From contig WTXI01000034.1 in NCBI GenBank assembly GCA_022376515.1, positions 1 through 64,000 on the forward strand: DNA of 64,000 nt, written 5' to 3'. Of the stretch, positions 20,891 through 32,785 are shown piece by piece. A program made the position numbers and the translations under genes. The notes beneath the pieces are model-generated. The model saw nothing but the letters and a program-made list of their open reading frames with translations, did not search any database and had not been told where the DNA came from. The stretch's first letter is position 1, and each line of letters opens with the position of its first letter. This DNA is from Lactifluus volemus. Its lineage: Eukaryota > Basidiomycota > Agaricomycetes > Russulales > Russulaceae.

Positions 20891-20999
20891 AATAGATTGT
20901 CTTATTCGAGAACTGTACCTAGATCCTAATCTAGATTCTAATTGTAGCGCTAATAGACGAGTAAATCAAATTGTTCTACTAGTATGGTCCATTCCAAAT

Positions 21000-23649
21000 T
21001 TCCGAGCCATTGCCTGACGCTGTTGAAGCGGCTCAGGCTGTACGCGAGGGGAATCTGATTAAACAGAGTGTTTGAGTACAGGATCACATAAGAAAAGAAA
21101 AGACATACCAATCCAGTTCGATGCAAGAGCGAGGATCAGCCACGCGTTTGCTACTATTGCCTTTGTCGAAAGCCTCCTTTACTCTCAGCTCAACAGCCGG
21201 GATGAACGCATACGCGTAGTGAGTAACTTTCTCCCACTGAGATCTGTTGAGCCTTTCGGTGCTCTCGACCCACTTGCGAGTCTTCGCGCCCCACGGATTG
21301 TCGGTGAAGCCAGACACGGGATGACTTGTACCCTTTCCATTGCTTCCTTGGCTTGTCAGGGGGTCACTCGGTGACGTTAGCGAATTGGTGTCATCCTCAT
21401 CAGTCATGAATGCGGAGAGACCACGCTCGACCTGCAACTTTGGATAAGTACTAGTGAAATAAATAAATAAATGTTGTTACCGCTGCAGTTGCAAGTGCAA
21501 GTGCTCCGAAATGCATAGGGGGATCTTCTAGTTCCTGTAACTTCAGTTGTAACTTACGAATGTGTGTGGCATAAACCTTGACAATCAGATCGGAGCAAAA
21601 TGCGCCGCGTGCACTCTGCGGACGATGTCAGATACTACTGTACCACACGTTTTTGAGACTTACCTTTGCATCTGGGTCTCTATAAACGAATCTGAGTTTA
21701 TCCAATGCTATATCAACATACTCCGCGCAAGCCTCTGCATCCCCGAACGTGACCGGGTCCTCGAGCCACATATCCGCGACGGCGCGGTACCCACTTTTCC
21801 CCATGTCGCTGCGCCAATTGTTAAGTGTGTTCTCAACCTGGAAGCAGTTAGTCCCACGCCCCCACTGTCTAATTGGATCGTAGAACGTACCACAGCCATG
21901 ACAATACCTAGTTTCGTATCGTCGAGGGCCACATCTGGGAATGTGGAGAACCAGATGTCCTCCGCTGGTTCTTGGATCATGCTATTTGTGCCGAATGGAT
22001 CGATTTGCCTGCCAGCCCAGCTCAACAGAGCAGGGACGAATGTCTTACGCCACTTCTCCATGTTTTTGTTGGACTCGGCTGGAGGGAAAGGTAGGTCAGA
22101 CATCGTGGGCCTAGTCCTTCTCGGACACTTTGATCCTTCAAGCTTGCCATCGCTCTCCGTGGCACTTGTATCTCTAGCGAGTACAATCCCCATCTATTTC
22201 AGTGATGATCAACCCAAATCTACGCGTTTTAATCTGGACATTACCTGTGCTGTGGCGCGTGCTCCAACGGTGCCGCTGAGCGCAGCACCACTCTGAGCTG
22301 CTCTAGAAGTTTGATCCAGTCGAGATCTGCGATGCTTGAGTACATCTTCATACTCTTCATTGTGAAAATCGCTTGTGACTGCGGTAGAACCCGAGATATC
22401 CAGCTCAAGATCTAGGGTTGCAGCTCGGCTATCACGACGTTCGGGTGTGTCAGTGGGTCGCATCCAAGTCTGACTCAGCTGGGGTGCTAAATGGTACGAT
22501 AAGCCATTAACTTGGAGAGAGCCCAGAGCGAAAATTACCTGAGTTTATCTTTACCCTCTTTCTCCAATCAAATAGCAAGCCGCTTGGTTCTGCTACTACC
22601 TTTGCGCGCTTGAATTGATCACTGGCACTAGTAATCTGGTGGTGAGCCTCACACCGGTCTAGGTAATGTCTATGACTTACGTGCCAGCGGACTGTGGCTT
22701 GAGTTTTCGTTTGACAGGATTCCGTGGCTGAGTTGGCGGTGGAGGTGAGGGCGTTCGAGTCACAGGCAATGAACTTGGCTCATCCCTCCCCCTCCAAATT
22801 GCCGTCAGCTGGGCCTTGGGTTCGAGCTCAGGGACAGAGGCGTTCAAGTTATCACTTACTCAGATATGCGTCTGTATATGGCGCGCGGCTTTGGCCGAGG
22901 TGACGGGCGGGCGTTAACTGTTTCGGATCGGAGGTTTGCCTAAACCGTGATGGTCCAATCAGTGAAGTGACCTAAAAGTACACGAGGGGGACACGAGGGG
23001 AACAAACCTTATCTTTGTTTTTGTTCCCATCATTGACGTCTCCCCTATCCTCTTCATCACCTCCATCGTCCTCGTATACTCCCATGTCATCGCCATTGCC
23101 TTGGCTGGCCGTGGAGTTTTTACCCTCGCTGCTCGACACATCGATTATTGATTCCTCGGCATCTATAAAAGTTGCTGGTGACACAGTTGATATCTCGTCA
23201 CCATATACCTCAAAACCCGCATTTTTTCTAGAGTCAAGGCTGCTGCTTATACTGTTCCCAATGTCAGTGAAATCAGCTACATTTAAGGTGAGTCGTGTTA
23301 CATACTCATATTGTTCATCGATAGGCTCGACCTCATTTAGCTGAGCCGCATAGGCGACTTCCGATGTGAATTTCTGTGCTGTTTGTCCGTGACTCGGACG
23401 CAAGTCCGGCCTATCTGAGTGCTTTTGTTTCGCCCTGGAGTCTCGTTCGACGATGTCTTCGAGTTCCGCAACGCGCCTGACGTTGGCATGCTGAGTGGCA
23501 GCTGCACTCTCAGCAGCAGCAGCCGCCTCTGCCTTTTCCAACATCTTCTCTTCCGCAACCTGCTGAGGGGTACGACGTTTTTTCTGGAGCTCAAGAACAA
23601 CATGTCCGGGGTGCGTGTGTGCATTTTTCCTCCGTGTCATGATTGGCAT
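21000..23649 (-). CDS. Plavaka companion gene, unknown function
   Basis: A multi-exon gene transcribed away from the transposase. Exon 1 runs 23649-23008 (MPIMTRRKNAHTHPGHVVLE, a basic region, an Ala/Glu-rich probable coiled coil VAEEKMLEKAEAAAAAES, then acidic DDGGDEEDRGD). Later exons lie around 22950-22670 (Pro-rich). A conserved-looking core at about 22200-21700 includes WRKTFVPALLSWAG, DPFGTN, and DVALDDTKLGIVMAVVRSTI. A C-terminal part at 21437-21109 reads NPWGAKTRKWVESTERL and QWEKV. The 3' end may be a stop just after a GTATGT donor near 21109 or a further exon ending near 20900. This pattern is a widespread uncharacterised protein family accompanying Plavaka transposases. Exact splicing in the middle is uncertain. 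Confidence 0.65.
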
Positions 23650-24914
23650 GATTTCCGAGAGAGTAGGAGTGTGGTGAGCGTTTGTCAGGTGGGTATTCTG
23701 TAAACGCTGAAGTTCGAACTATTTAGGGATACTATTGCACAGTCTTCTCCAAGGTCGCCGCTACTTGCACTAGTCCCAACGGCATTTACTGCCATTGAAT
23801 ACTGGTGAGTTACCCGAGTCCAAGTCATGCTTGCATGTCGGACTCATCACTTTCCTCCGTGACATTCCCTGCAGCCCGAGCCTCTTTCACTTTCCTTTCT
23901 GAAATTCCCTGCAGCCTGAGCCTCTTTTTTTCCATCTCATTGCCTATGTCCAAGTCGCTCTTGTTCCCGTCTTGTGTACTTACAGACACATCCACCCCGT
24001 ATGCCGGTTCTTTGATCACCGTTTACTAGCACCCATCTTGATCGGTGGACGTATATCCCAGGCCATAACTGTGTCCCTTGTTGCGCCCCAGCTATCTGGC
24101 GTGTACCTTTCTCTGGCTCGTATTTCATTCAGTTTGCTCCTTCTTGGCTGTCTAGTCATTCACTATCCGCTGGTTTGTACCTGTTCACGTTGTCGCTTTT
24201 CATTTGCCATTGGTGCGTGCCTATCGCCGGTTTTTTCTATTCATTTGCTAACAGTGCAAAACACACTCTCTGGGTTTTTTTTTTCATTCGTCAACCACTG
24301 GTGCGTGCCTATCTCCAATGCCTTCATTCATCATCCAGCAGTTTGCTCCTTTCCTTCTCTGACTGTTATTCACTCACCACCTGTGCGTACCTGTCCACTT
24401 ATTTTCTATTCATTTGCCACCGGTGCGTACCTTTCTCCGGTTGCCTTGCCATCCGTTCAATTCTTCTCACATTCATTTCTTGTGCATTTGTCCTTTTTGG
24501 GTCTGTACCCATCAACCAAGCATTCCAAGTTCGCAGCCAACTCAGAGCAGTGTTGTACAGGTCAGGCTGACTTGAGGTCAGTGAGGTCACGTCGCGTCGG
24601 TTGACTAAGTCACGTCGCGTCGGTTGACTAAGTCAAGGGTCAGATAAGGGTCATACGGCCCAAGTGAGCACGAATCTGGGCGCGAACCATCTGATCTTGA
24701 CATTGATGAGTCAGATCTGCTCGATTTCGATCCATTATCCGAGGATCTCTGATATGGAAGTTTCCCACGGACCCTTGACCCATCATGACCCCGTCAATCG
24801 AAGTCAGGTCACTCGACGGTGGGTCGGGGTCCGACCTCGTCAGACCGGGTCTCAGACTCTGAGTACCTTCTGACAAGCATACAGGTGTCCCTCGCATCGT
24901 CCTTCAAACTCACT

Positions 24915-27900
24915 ATGTCGTTGTCACACAGGCTCCCTTGTTTGTATCCCGGGTGTCCCCTCACCTTCAAGAGTCAACATGGTCGTACGTATCACATCCG
25001 CAACGCCCATGTAAACTCCAATGCCCAATCCGAGTTGAATCTAGGACCAGATTTATCTGAGTCCCCCCCACTGGCAACCTCACACAACGGCCAAAACAAC
25101 GTCATGGCCGACGGATTGAACATCCCTATCTAACCGGTAAGTCTTTGCTGCATATCTAAGTCTATATGTACATACTGACGTTCCCTCAACAAGGCCTTCC
25201 CTGTGATGCCAATGGGAATTTCCTTCCACCTGGCACTCAGCCAACACCACGAGCGAACGCGACACCGGACGACTGGAGCCCCTTTGAGAGTGAGGTCCAG
25301 TTCCTCGTAGCAGATCTCTTGTACCGCCGCGTTGAGATGTCCGCTTCCAATATCGACACGTTAATGGAGTTGTGGGAGACATCTATGGGCGTTTTCGGGG
25401 CGTCTGGGCCATTTCGGACCCACCGGCATATGCATACGGTTATCGATTCAGCATCTCTTGGTGATGCCCCATGGCAGTGCCTCGTGACTGGATTCTCGGA
25501 GGATGTCTCTAGGAATGCTCCTACCTGGAAACAGACGGCCTACGAAGTTTGGTATCGCAATCCCGACGAAGTTGTACGCCTTACGCTAGACAACCCCGAC
25601 TTCAGTGGACAATTCGATGTATGCCCATACATTGAGCTAGACGTGAATGACAAGCGTCGTTGGGCCAATGTCATGTCGGCAAACATTGCTTGGAATCATT
25701 GTGTAAGTACTCGTTTCTGCATTCATTCGTTGCATGTACAATATACTAATTATCTTTGCTTCATAAAGGATGCCATTGCTGTTTCCCACACAGATACACA
25801 TGGGGCGATGTACTGTCCCATCATTTTGGGCAGTGACAAGACTACCGTCTCAGTCGCCACAGGGCACGTGGAGTATCACCCAATGTACCTGTCCATTGGG
25901 AACTTACACAATAGCGTGAGAAGTGCTCACCGCAATGCTGTAATACCAATAGCGTTCCTAGCTATCCCAAAGGGTGAGTCATTGTCATGGTAATCGGGCA
26001 ATGATTAATATGTGACCAATATGATCCAGGTGACCGTAGATACGATGATGACCCCGAGTTTCGCAAGTTCAAACGGCAGTTGTTCCACGCGTCAATATCA
26101 GCAATCCTCCAGACACTTCGACTTGGGATGACAAGTCCGGTCATCCGGCGATGCCCAGATGGCCATTACCGGCGGGTCATCTATGACCTCGTGGCCTTCA
26201 TCGCCGACTACCCAGAGCAAGTTATGTTAACAGGAATTGTACAGGGTTGGTGCCCCAAGTAAGTAACTTAGTTTGGCTTGGCAGATTAACACTGATCGTA
26301 TGTCAGGTGTGCTGCATCACCAAAGGACTTGAACACAGCTTCAAGACCACGAACGACGGCACTCACAGATCAACTTGTTCAGGTTCTGGATTCGAAGACG
26401 CTTTGGGACCGGTATGGAATCGATGACGATGTCATTGTAAGTCCAAGAGTCCCACCATCTATTTGTTACTAACAGATATTATAGCCTTTCACCGCAGACT
26501 TTCCGCGTGCCGATATTCACGAAATGATCTCGCCTGATTTATTACATCAAATCATTAAAGGGGCCTTCAAGGACCACCTTGTGACATGGGTATGTAGCTA
26601 CCTGACACTCGCGAATACTGAGAGTCAGGGAAACGCGATTCTTGATGATATCGATCGCCGGTGCGTCTCGAATTCTTGCTTTAGTATCAAGCTCACATTC
26701 TAAGGCAGAATTGCTGCTGTGCCACCATTCCCGGGCCTCCGCCGCTTCCCCCATGGTCGCCGCTTCAAACAATGGACGGGGGATGACTCGAAGGCATTGA
26801 TGAAGGTACGTATTCATTGGTGATAATGCAATTCCTGTGACTTACCATTGAGACAGGTTTATCTGCCCGCGATCGTTGGATATGTGCCGGACGACATGGT
26901 AATGTGTATTTCAGCTTTCCTCGACACATGCTACATCGCCCGCCGCCAAGATTTAGACGAGGACTCCTTGAAGAAATTCGACACGTCGTTTTCGAAGTAC
27001 CTTCAATTGCGCGATATCTTTCACACTACCGGTGTCCGACCAACTGGCTTCTCCCTTCCGCGTCAGCACGTGTTAACTCACTATCACTCCCTCATTCAAG
27101 ATTTTGGTGCACCGGCTGGCCTCTGTTCATCTATCACTGAGTCTCGACACATCACTGCTGTCAAGAAACCATGGCGGCGTTCCAACCATTACAAAGCACT
27201 CGGACAAATGCTCAGAGTAAACGAACGCCTCGACAAGCTCTCAGCATTACGTTCTGACTTTGTTGCTCGTGGGATGATGCCAGCTGGTCATCGCCCTCCT
27301 GCAGGCACTTCATTCTTTCACGGTAATCTTGATGAACGCCAACCTACGAACAGCAATCAGGATGAAAGCGATGACGAGGATGAGGGACCTGTAGATGACA
27401 GCGTGCTTGGCCATGTTGTCCTTGCACGCTCGCGTAGTAAGTATTACTCTTTGTTATCTATATCACTGCGTCTTGCGTCTTGGGAACTAACCTTTTGCTC
27501 ATTCTAGTGATTGACTATCTGCGGGATTTCCAGGGGCTTGCGGCCCAGATAAATGAACCCGACCTCCCTATCCTGACACAAGGATTCCTCGCTGACCAGC
27601 TCCACCTGAGTGGTGAGATTATGCCGTTAATCACATCTAAAGTGAGTGTGTTTCACTCCGCTACCGCAACATTCTTTGCTCCGAGCGATCCCAGTGGCAT
27701 CCGCGGCATGCGACGCGAGCGCATACGATCGACACCATCATGGCGAGGACAGGGGCCAAGGCATGACTGCGTCTTTGTGACTGAGGACGATGAGAAGCCA
27801 GGTGTACGAGGACTTAACATTGGACGCGTTACACTCTTTTTTTCATTCCTATATGATGGTACAGAGTATCCGTGTGCATTACTTGAGTGGTTCACAAGAG

Positions 27901-28139
27901 TACGACTTGACCAAGTGACTGGGATGTGGATAGTGCGTCCCGACTTCATCCATGCTGGCAACAGACGCAATAAATCAGTTGTTCATCTCGATGCGTTGTT
28001 GCGCGCAGCTCATCTTATTCCCGTTTACGGTAGTGAACGTTTACCATTAGAAATAGACGCCATAGTCTCGCTTGACACGTTTATGGCATATTATGTGAAC
28101 AAATATATAGATCATCATGCACACGAAATCGCTTTCTAA
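24915..28139 (+). CDS. Plavaka transposase
   Basis: Nine exons: 24915-25136, 25194-25702, 25769-25973, 26030-26258, 26307-26436, 26485-26660, 26709-26805, 26857-27436 and 27508-28139. All junctions from exon 1 to exon 2 onwards are in phase. The N-terminus has a C2H2 finger (CLYPGC...HIRNAH). Family landmarks follow: HPYLTGLPCDANGNFLPPGT, ESEVQFLVADLLYRR, CPIILGSDKTTVSVATG, LSIGNLHNSVR, RCPDGHYRRVIYD, VQGWCPKCAASPKDL, DLLHQIIKGAFKDHL, RIAAVPPFPGLRRFPHG and GLCSSITESRH. The only damage I see is in exon 1: the finger and HPYLTG lie in different frames, explained by an indel in a C7 run at about 25063-25069. This is either a sequencing error or one inactivating base. It catalyses excision and insertion at the CATCAG ends. 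Confidence 0.9.
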
Positions 28140-28437
28140 TTTTACTTTATGAACTAGAATTACATACAAATACTAGATCTAATTTAAATACTGGTTGTGT
28201 CTAGAAACATGATAAAATTGTAGGATGACCGGAGAGTTGCTGGCAGTGACTAGACGTTACTAGAGCGAGCACATACCAAACTAGATCCAGTAGTCGTGCC
28301 TAGAAACTCGATTGAGTTCTAGGATGACCTGGGAGTGGCTGGCCGTGACTAGGCGTTATTAGCGCTGGCGCCCTAGGTCGCTCTAGTAGCTCTAGTCACT
28401 TCTAGTTGCTCTAGTAATTTTACATTTTGCTGATGCA

Positions 28438-30416
28438 TCTGCGCGTGATGCGACGTTATTAAGTCTATGGCGAGGGTGTGAGGAGCCTGTTCGTCTAATA
28501 ACACCTCCTGAGGCAGGGCCATCAGTAAACGACTCGGGCGACGCCGTATGATGTTGGTTTGGCCGTTGAAAACGGGAAGTGCTTCTGTCAATTCGAGGCG
28601 GTGCGGATGATTGCTGGTGCGGAGCGAATTCTGCAGCGAATTCTGCAGTCACCGCAACACGCTAGGCACAGCATCGGGGGCATGATCCACGTGACTTCTC
28701 CGTAGTTGTCACTTGAGCCAAGTCTCCTTTCAGGTTCACCTGGAGGTGTATCCTTCGTCTGACGCATACTACCGGACGTTTTCTTTATTGCGGCTGGTGG
28801 TGGGGATGGCGGCAACGAAGACGTGGATGGAGCTCTTCCCCATGGTAAATGTGACGAGGATGACCCCGCAAGGGACACGGAAGGACCCCGATCATCCACT
28901 CGAGATTTTGCATATACTTCACGATGTGAGTCCTTGTGTGCATCGTGAGATCCGCCTCCGCGGCTTCTGGATGAATTGAATAACCATCACCAGTCTTTCG
29001 CGATGTCCGCACAGGTTGTATGTTCTGAGGAGAAACTGTTGGGGGATTCTTTTCGCCCAATAGCGAGGTTGTAGACCGCGATATGAAGCCCGGACTCTCA
29101 CGTTGCGTCGTACCGAGGACATTTGGTGTGAGTTTACTGTGTGACTTGGACACGGGTATGGCACGCGCTGCTTGGGTCAGCACCGATGGGAGGCTGTTGA
29201 AGATGGCTCCCGTTAAGAATCACAAACGAAGACAATGTCTTAGAAGGCGAGCGTACGACTTCAGTTGTCTCTCTTGGAATCCCACCTCTCTGTTGTTCAC
29301 CGCCTCCAGCTCATCCACTACCCTCTGCGCCCTCTGGCCTGGTTGACTCCAAATGGCTCGGTTCAGACCTGCTTGTTGGGATACTCGAATCCGCAGTAGT
29401 GCTGAGTGCTGGGCGAATGGAAGGTTTTCTAGACAGACTTGACGACGACAACGAATGGGTATGTTCTATGCGATCTTGATGCGCGTACAACTTTCCATGG
29501 GTGTCTGAGACTTCTCTCTTGAAATTCCCATGCTCGATGAGGGCTCCTTTTTTGCAACGGGATCACCTGTTCCTTGACGCACCCAGAAGATTGGGGGGGC
29601 GGAGGTGGCGGCAAGGGTTCACCAAGGTTGACGCCATGTCCTTGGGCGGGTACCGCTGCTGGTAATGTTAGCTGTAGTCTTCGATTTTCCATGCTTAGAC
29701 CACTATCTGAGGCTTACGATGGGATCAATAACGAAGAAAAATGACAGATTCAGACGTGAACACACCCTCCATCCGTGGGCTACTACTCATCATGTCCAAG
29801 GGCTTATTTAGCGGGGAGCCAAGCAGTGTAGGAGTGAGAGCGTTTGCATCAGTTTTGTTCAAAGGTTGCTCGGGTGGAGGAGACAATGCCTTAGTAGGAG
29901 GGGGTAACGCTTCGGCTGTCGTCGTCGTCGTAGATGCCACCTCCTTGCCGTCCACCGTCTCGAACCTTTCCACCATCCCCTGAGCCGTCTGGTCTCACTG
30001 ACCCCAAACGACGACTAGCTTCAGTCCTGCTCGTGCGGATACTCGAGTGTGCAGTACTGTTAGGAGGGTGGTGAGTGGAAGGTCGCTCAGACAGACTTGG
30101 CGAGGACGACGGCTGGATATTTTCGATGAGATCAAGAGGAGATTTTATGCGCGTACGACTGTCCGTGGCTGTCTGGGACATCCCTCTTGAGATGCCCATG
30201 CTTGATGGAGGGTCTGTTTTGGAAACAGAGTCACTTTCACCTCGACGCATCGCTGAAGATTGGAGAGGCGGCGGCGGGTCACGAACGTCGATACCATGTC
30301 CCTCGGTCGACTCCGCCGGTGACGAAATGGCTTCTAGTCTTCGAACCTGCGTGCTTGAATTACTCTTTAAGACTTACGTGCAGATACCTTCCTTCCGTGT
30401 GGTTCTATCAAGTACT
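28438..30416 (-). pseudogene. 5' portion of pseudogene G
   Basis: The right-hand remainder of G after the Plavaka insertion. It holds exon 29712 onwards (SGLSMENRRLQLTLPA, homologous to H exon 6), exon 30372-29766, and a 30-bp stub of the previous exon ending GGAAGGAAG before the fusion with U2. The exon phrase HPRHRLNNVASRADAS lies immediately next to the transposon end, continuous with the piece at 20492 once the element is removed. Confidence 0.7.
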
Positions 30417-32220
30417 ATCTCCTTGCATCGCGGTAAAGGCTGCTTTGCCAGCTGGAAATTGTGCGCAGCGATGGCGGGGTACGAACGTTCGCGTCGAGTC
30501 GACCCCCGAAACAAGATACAGTGGGACTGGAATTTGAAGGAGGAATAAACGACTCATGTTCAGAGAGAGGGACAGGCAAGTTTTTCATCTACACGACCTT
30601 TGAACATGAAAGAGCAAGGCGCATACTGAAACGCTGAGATTTCGGCACCTGTCATAGGATATCAGATGCTTTGTACAAGAGGTTGTATACGTATCTATCA
30701 AAATTTGACTGGGGGAAACTGAAGTTCACAGATAACAGATAAAAGAGAAGATAACGGGGTAACAAGATGACTGGCTAACCTGGAATGGGTTGTTCCGACT
30801 TCCGAGCTCCGAGCCTCAGCGGGGCCGTGCCACGACGTGGAATCCAAATATGGCAACTAGCCCCGTTGTCGAATTGTGAGTACCATGTGATCACCATGAC
30901 GGCTGTCACGTCGCCCTTCTCGACATGCCGTTCTCATGTTATCCACTTCGTTTACTGTATCCGCTACGAATGCTGTACCAGTTTAGACGACAAAGAAGAT
31001 GCATTGAAACCCAGTAATGGTTCTGGATCATGATACAGCACCCTCAGGCTGGTTGCTCTAGAATCTACTAGTAACCAACGTATTTTCCGTATTCAAAGGG
31101 GTGCAAGGAAACTGTTCATATAATGACACCTCCCAGGAGGTTTTGGAGAAGCACAGGCACTGGAAAACGACTCGAAGGTATGTGTTGTATTAGTGGCGAA
31201 AGGCGGGAAATGCGTCTATCAATGTTGAGGTGATGTGGACGCGTGGAAGCGAGCTTGCAGTATCAGCCAAAAGACTCACGTGACGTAGACGCCGTGCCAC
31301 GAGTGAGTGGTGTATTCCTGCTGAGCACATCTCAATGGAAGTTGTCTTTATTGCTACTGGTGTTACGGGTGATGACAAGACGCAGGTGAAGCCTCTAGTG
31401 GCTGGTGACAAGGGTAGCGAAGAAACACGGGATAATTCAGAAAGCAACAAGCCGACGGAATTGTCACGATCCCCCATTAGAGTACGGGGGGGCATGGACT
31501 GGTGTAGATTCTCCTGAACATAAAGAGGTTGACTCGCTTCCGGGTGGCCATCATTACCGATCTTCCGTGACGTCTGCATAAGACGCTCGTTCTGAGAAGA
31601 AACGAGGACAGTTCGGGTTCAGCTCGTTCGATATAGAAACATCGGACGGTGACATCTTGGACTTCGCGTACGTTGTTACGTTGCGCCGCACGGGAGGCAT
31701 TTTCTGTGAGTATATTGTATGACCTAGAGACAGGTAGGGTAAGCACCGTATCGTTTCGTGGATCATCAGCGCCGGTGAGAGGCTGCAGCAGACAATTCCG
31801 GGTAAGAATCACAAGCACTGGTATTGGTAGACACGTGGACTCACCTGTGCAGCTCAATGCTGTGCCTCGGCCCCCGTAAGGAGCTCGCCAGTATCTCCTG
31901 GCCGAGCTGCCATCCGAGGACGGCCTGACGTTGGGGCAGATTGGCTACGTGCATGATCAGTTCCCTTGGTCCACGATCCTTGGACGACAGCTACCACAGA
32001 GCTAACACCTCCAGTATCTTCAAAGCGCTCATCCAAAGGCTCATTTCTAGTCCCAACCCTCGCATGAGATATACTTTGCCATGTTGCTCTACCATTTGCT
32101 TGTTTAATTTGAGATCGGATCGATCAGAATCCTGGCGTACATTCACAGGTTATGACGGGCTGACATAGGGCTGAAAAATGAAGCCAGACGAGGTATCATC
32201 GGAACGAAGCGTTGAATTTG
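30417..32220 (-). pseudogene. U2: truncated and decayed U-type gene
   Basis: From 32200 down, the first-exon remnant (near 32170-31870) and exon-2 remnant (LTGADDPRNDTVLTLPVS near 31790-31700, then to about 31190) match U1 and U3 with the same kind of frame breaks. About 30640-31100 is the insert shared with U1. At 30650-30417 only the 5' half of the terminal U ORF remains (SWQ and following basic residues), cut at the junction with G. It is non-functional. It shares the intergenic region 32230-32785 with gene B, which points the other way. Confidence 0.6.
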
Positions 32221-32399
32221 GAGGAGTATGAAAGCTCGCTTGAGCTCCGATATCCACATATTAGGTTTCTACTATCACGTGAAAACGTGAAAATGCCGCG
32301 GCTCATCAAGGCTCACCTTGAGCTCAAGGATTTCATGGATCGGCATGCTTTCAACAGGTTTTGTAGGTGCGGCAATACTCTAACACGGGTTTAGAAGGT

Positions 32400-32785
32400 T
32401 CGAATGTTACCATCGAAGTGATCGAACACGACAGTCGTATGTATAGGATGGCACTGAAAACACATGTTCGACGGTATGTTGTGTTAGCCACCACAGCGAA
32501 GGGGAGAATCCTGATTCTCTCTCTCGCATAGAGCAGACTGCGTTAGCCTGGCTCGTGCCTTGGGAAGCTTTGGTGACAACCATGTCGTAAAGTATCTTGT
32601 CGGATATCATTTACAGTATCCCTGAGGAAACAAGGGCCGCCCTGAGTACTGCTGTCAAGGTAAACCTGAAAGTGCTGACAAGCCACGAGTAAACAGCATG
32701 GCGCCTCAATCCCACCCTAGCCCTTGGCATATTTGAGCGAACGCATTCCTCAGGCCTCAGGTACATATCACTATCACTTCGTTCT
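32400..32785 (+). promoter_or_regulatory. Conserved upstream block of gene B
   Basis: Shared with C (47440-47900), A (split) and, inverted, D, E and F. Recurring elements are TTGGTGACAACCATG, CGGATATCATTTACAG, GAGTACTGCTGTCAAGG and CATATTTGAG (32728-32737, 49-58 bp before the start codon, TATA-like). A short upstream ATG (32698) opens a 12-codon frame MAPQSHPSPWHI. Function is inferred from conservation and place. It may also serve the divergent U2 remnant. Confidence 0.5.

Larger units (their letters stand above)
20491..28437. mobile_element. Plavaka-type DNA transposon, 7943 bp
   Basis: The element spans 20493-28435. Both ends read CATCAGCAAAAT inward, followed by CTAG-rich subterminal DNA, and the direct duplication CA flanks it (20491-20492, 28436-28437). 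The empty site in H reads GGCCCCATCTGCCCGTG, which fits G's GGTCC-CA before the element and CA-TCTGCGCGTG after it. It carries a transposase gene (plus strand) and a divergent companion gene (minus strand), the usual content of Plavaka elements in Agaricomycetes, which are related to CACTA transposons. With an almost intact transposase it looks young and possibly active. Confidence 0.92.
12683..30416 (-). pseudogene. Gene G: CDWYMERA-type member split by two transposons
   Basis: On the minus strand the pieces are 30416-28436, 20492-20340 and 13030-12683, colinear with H from about 58900 to 56365. The last exon still reads AAAAAANFCDWYMERA and stops at 12683. Damage: the 5' end is truncated and fused to U2 near 30416 with a vestigial 15-bp intron; exon 30372-29766 is 607 nt instead of a multiple of three; one G is missing in TCTTCTGGG near 29585; the acceptor before the last exon reads CAA where H has CAG. 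The LINE (13031-20325) and Plavaka element (20493-28435) interrupt it. It is clearly dead. Confidence 0.8.

Noticed and set aside
21562..22296. Plus-strand 244-aa frame
   Set aside because: It is antisense to the Plavaka companion gene core, whose minus-strand reading shows family-like motifs and splice sites.
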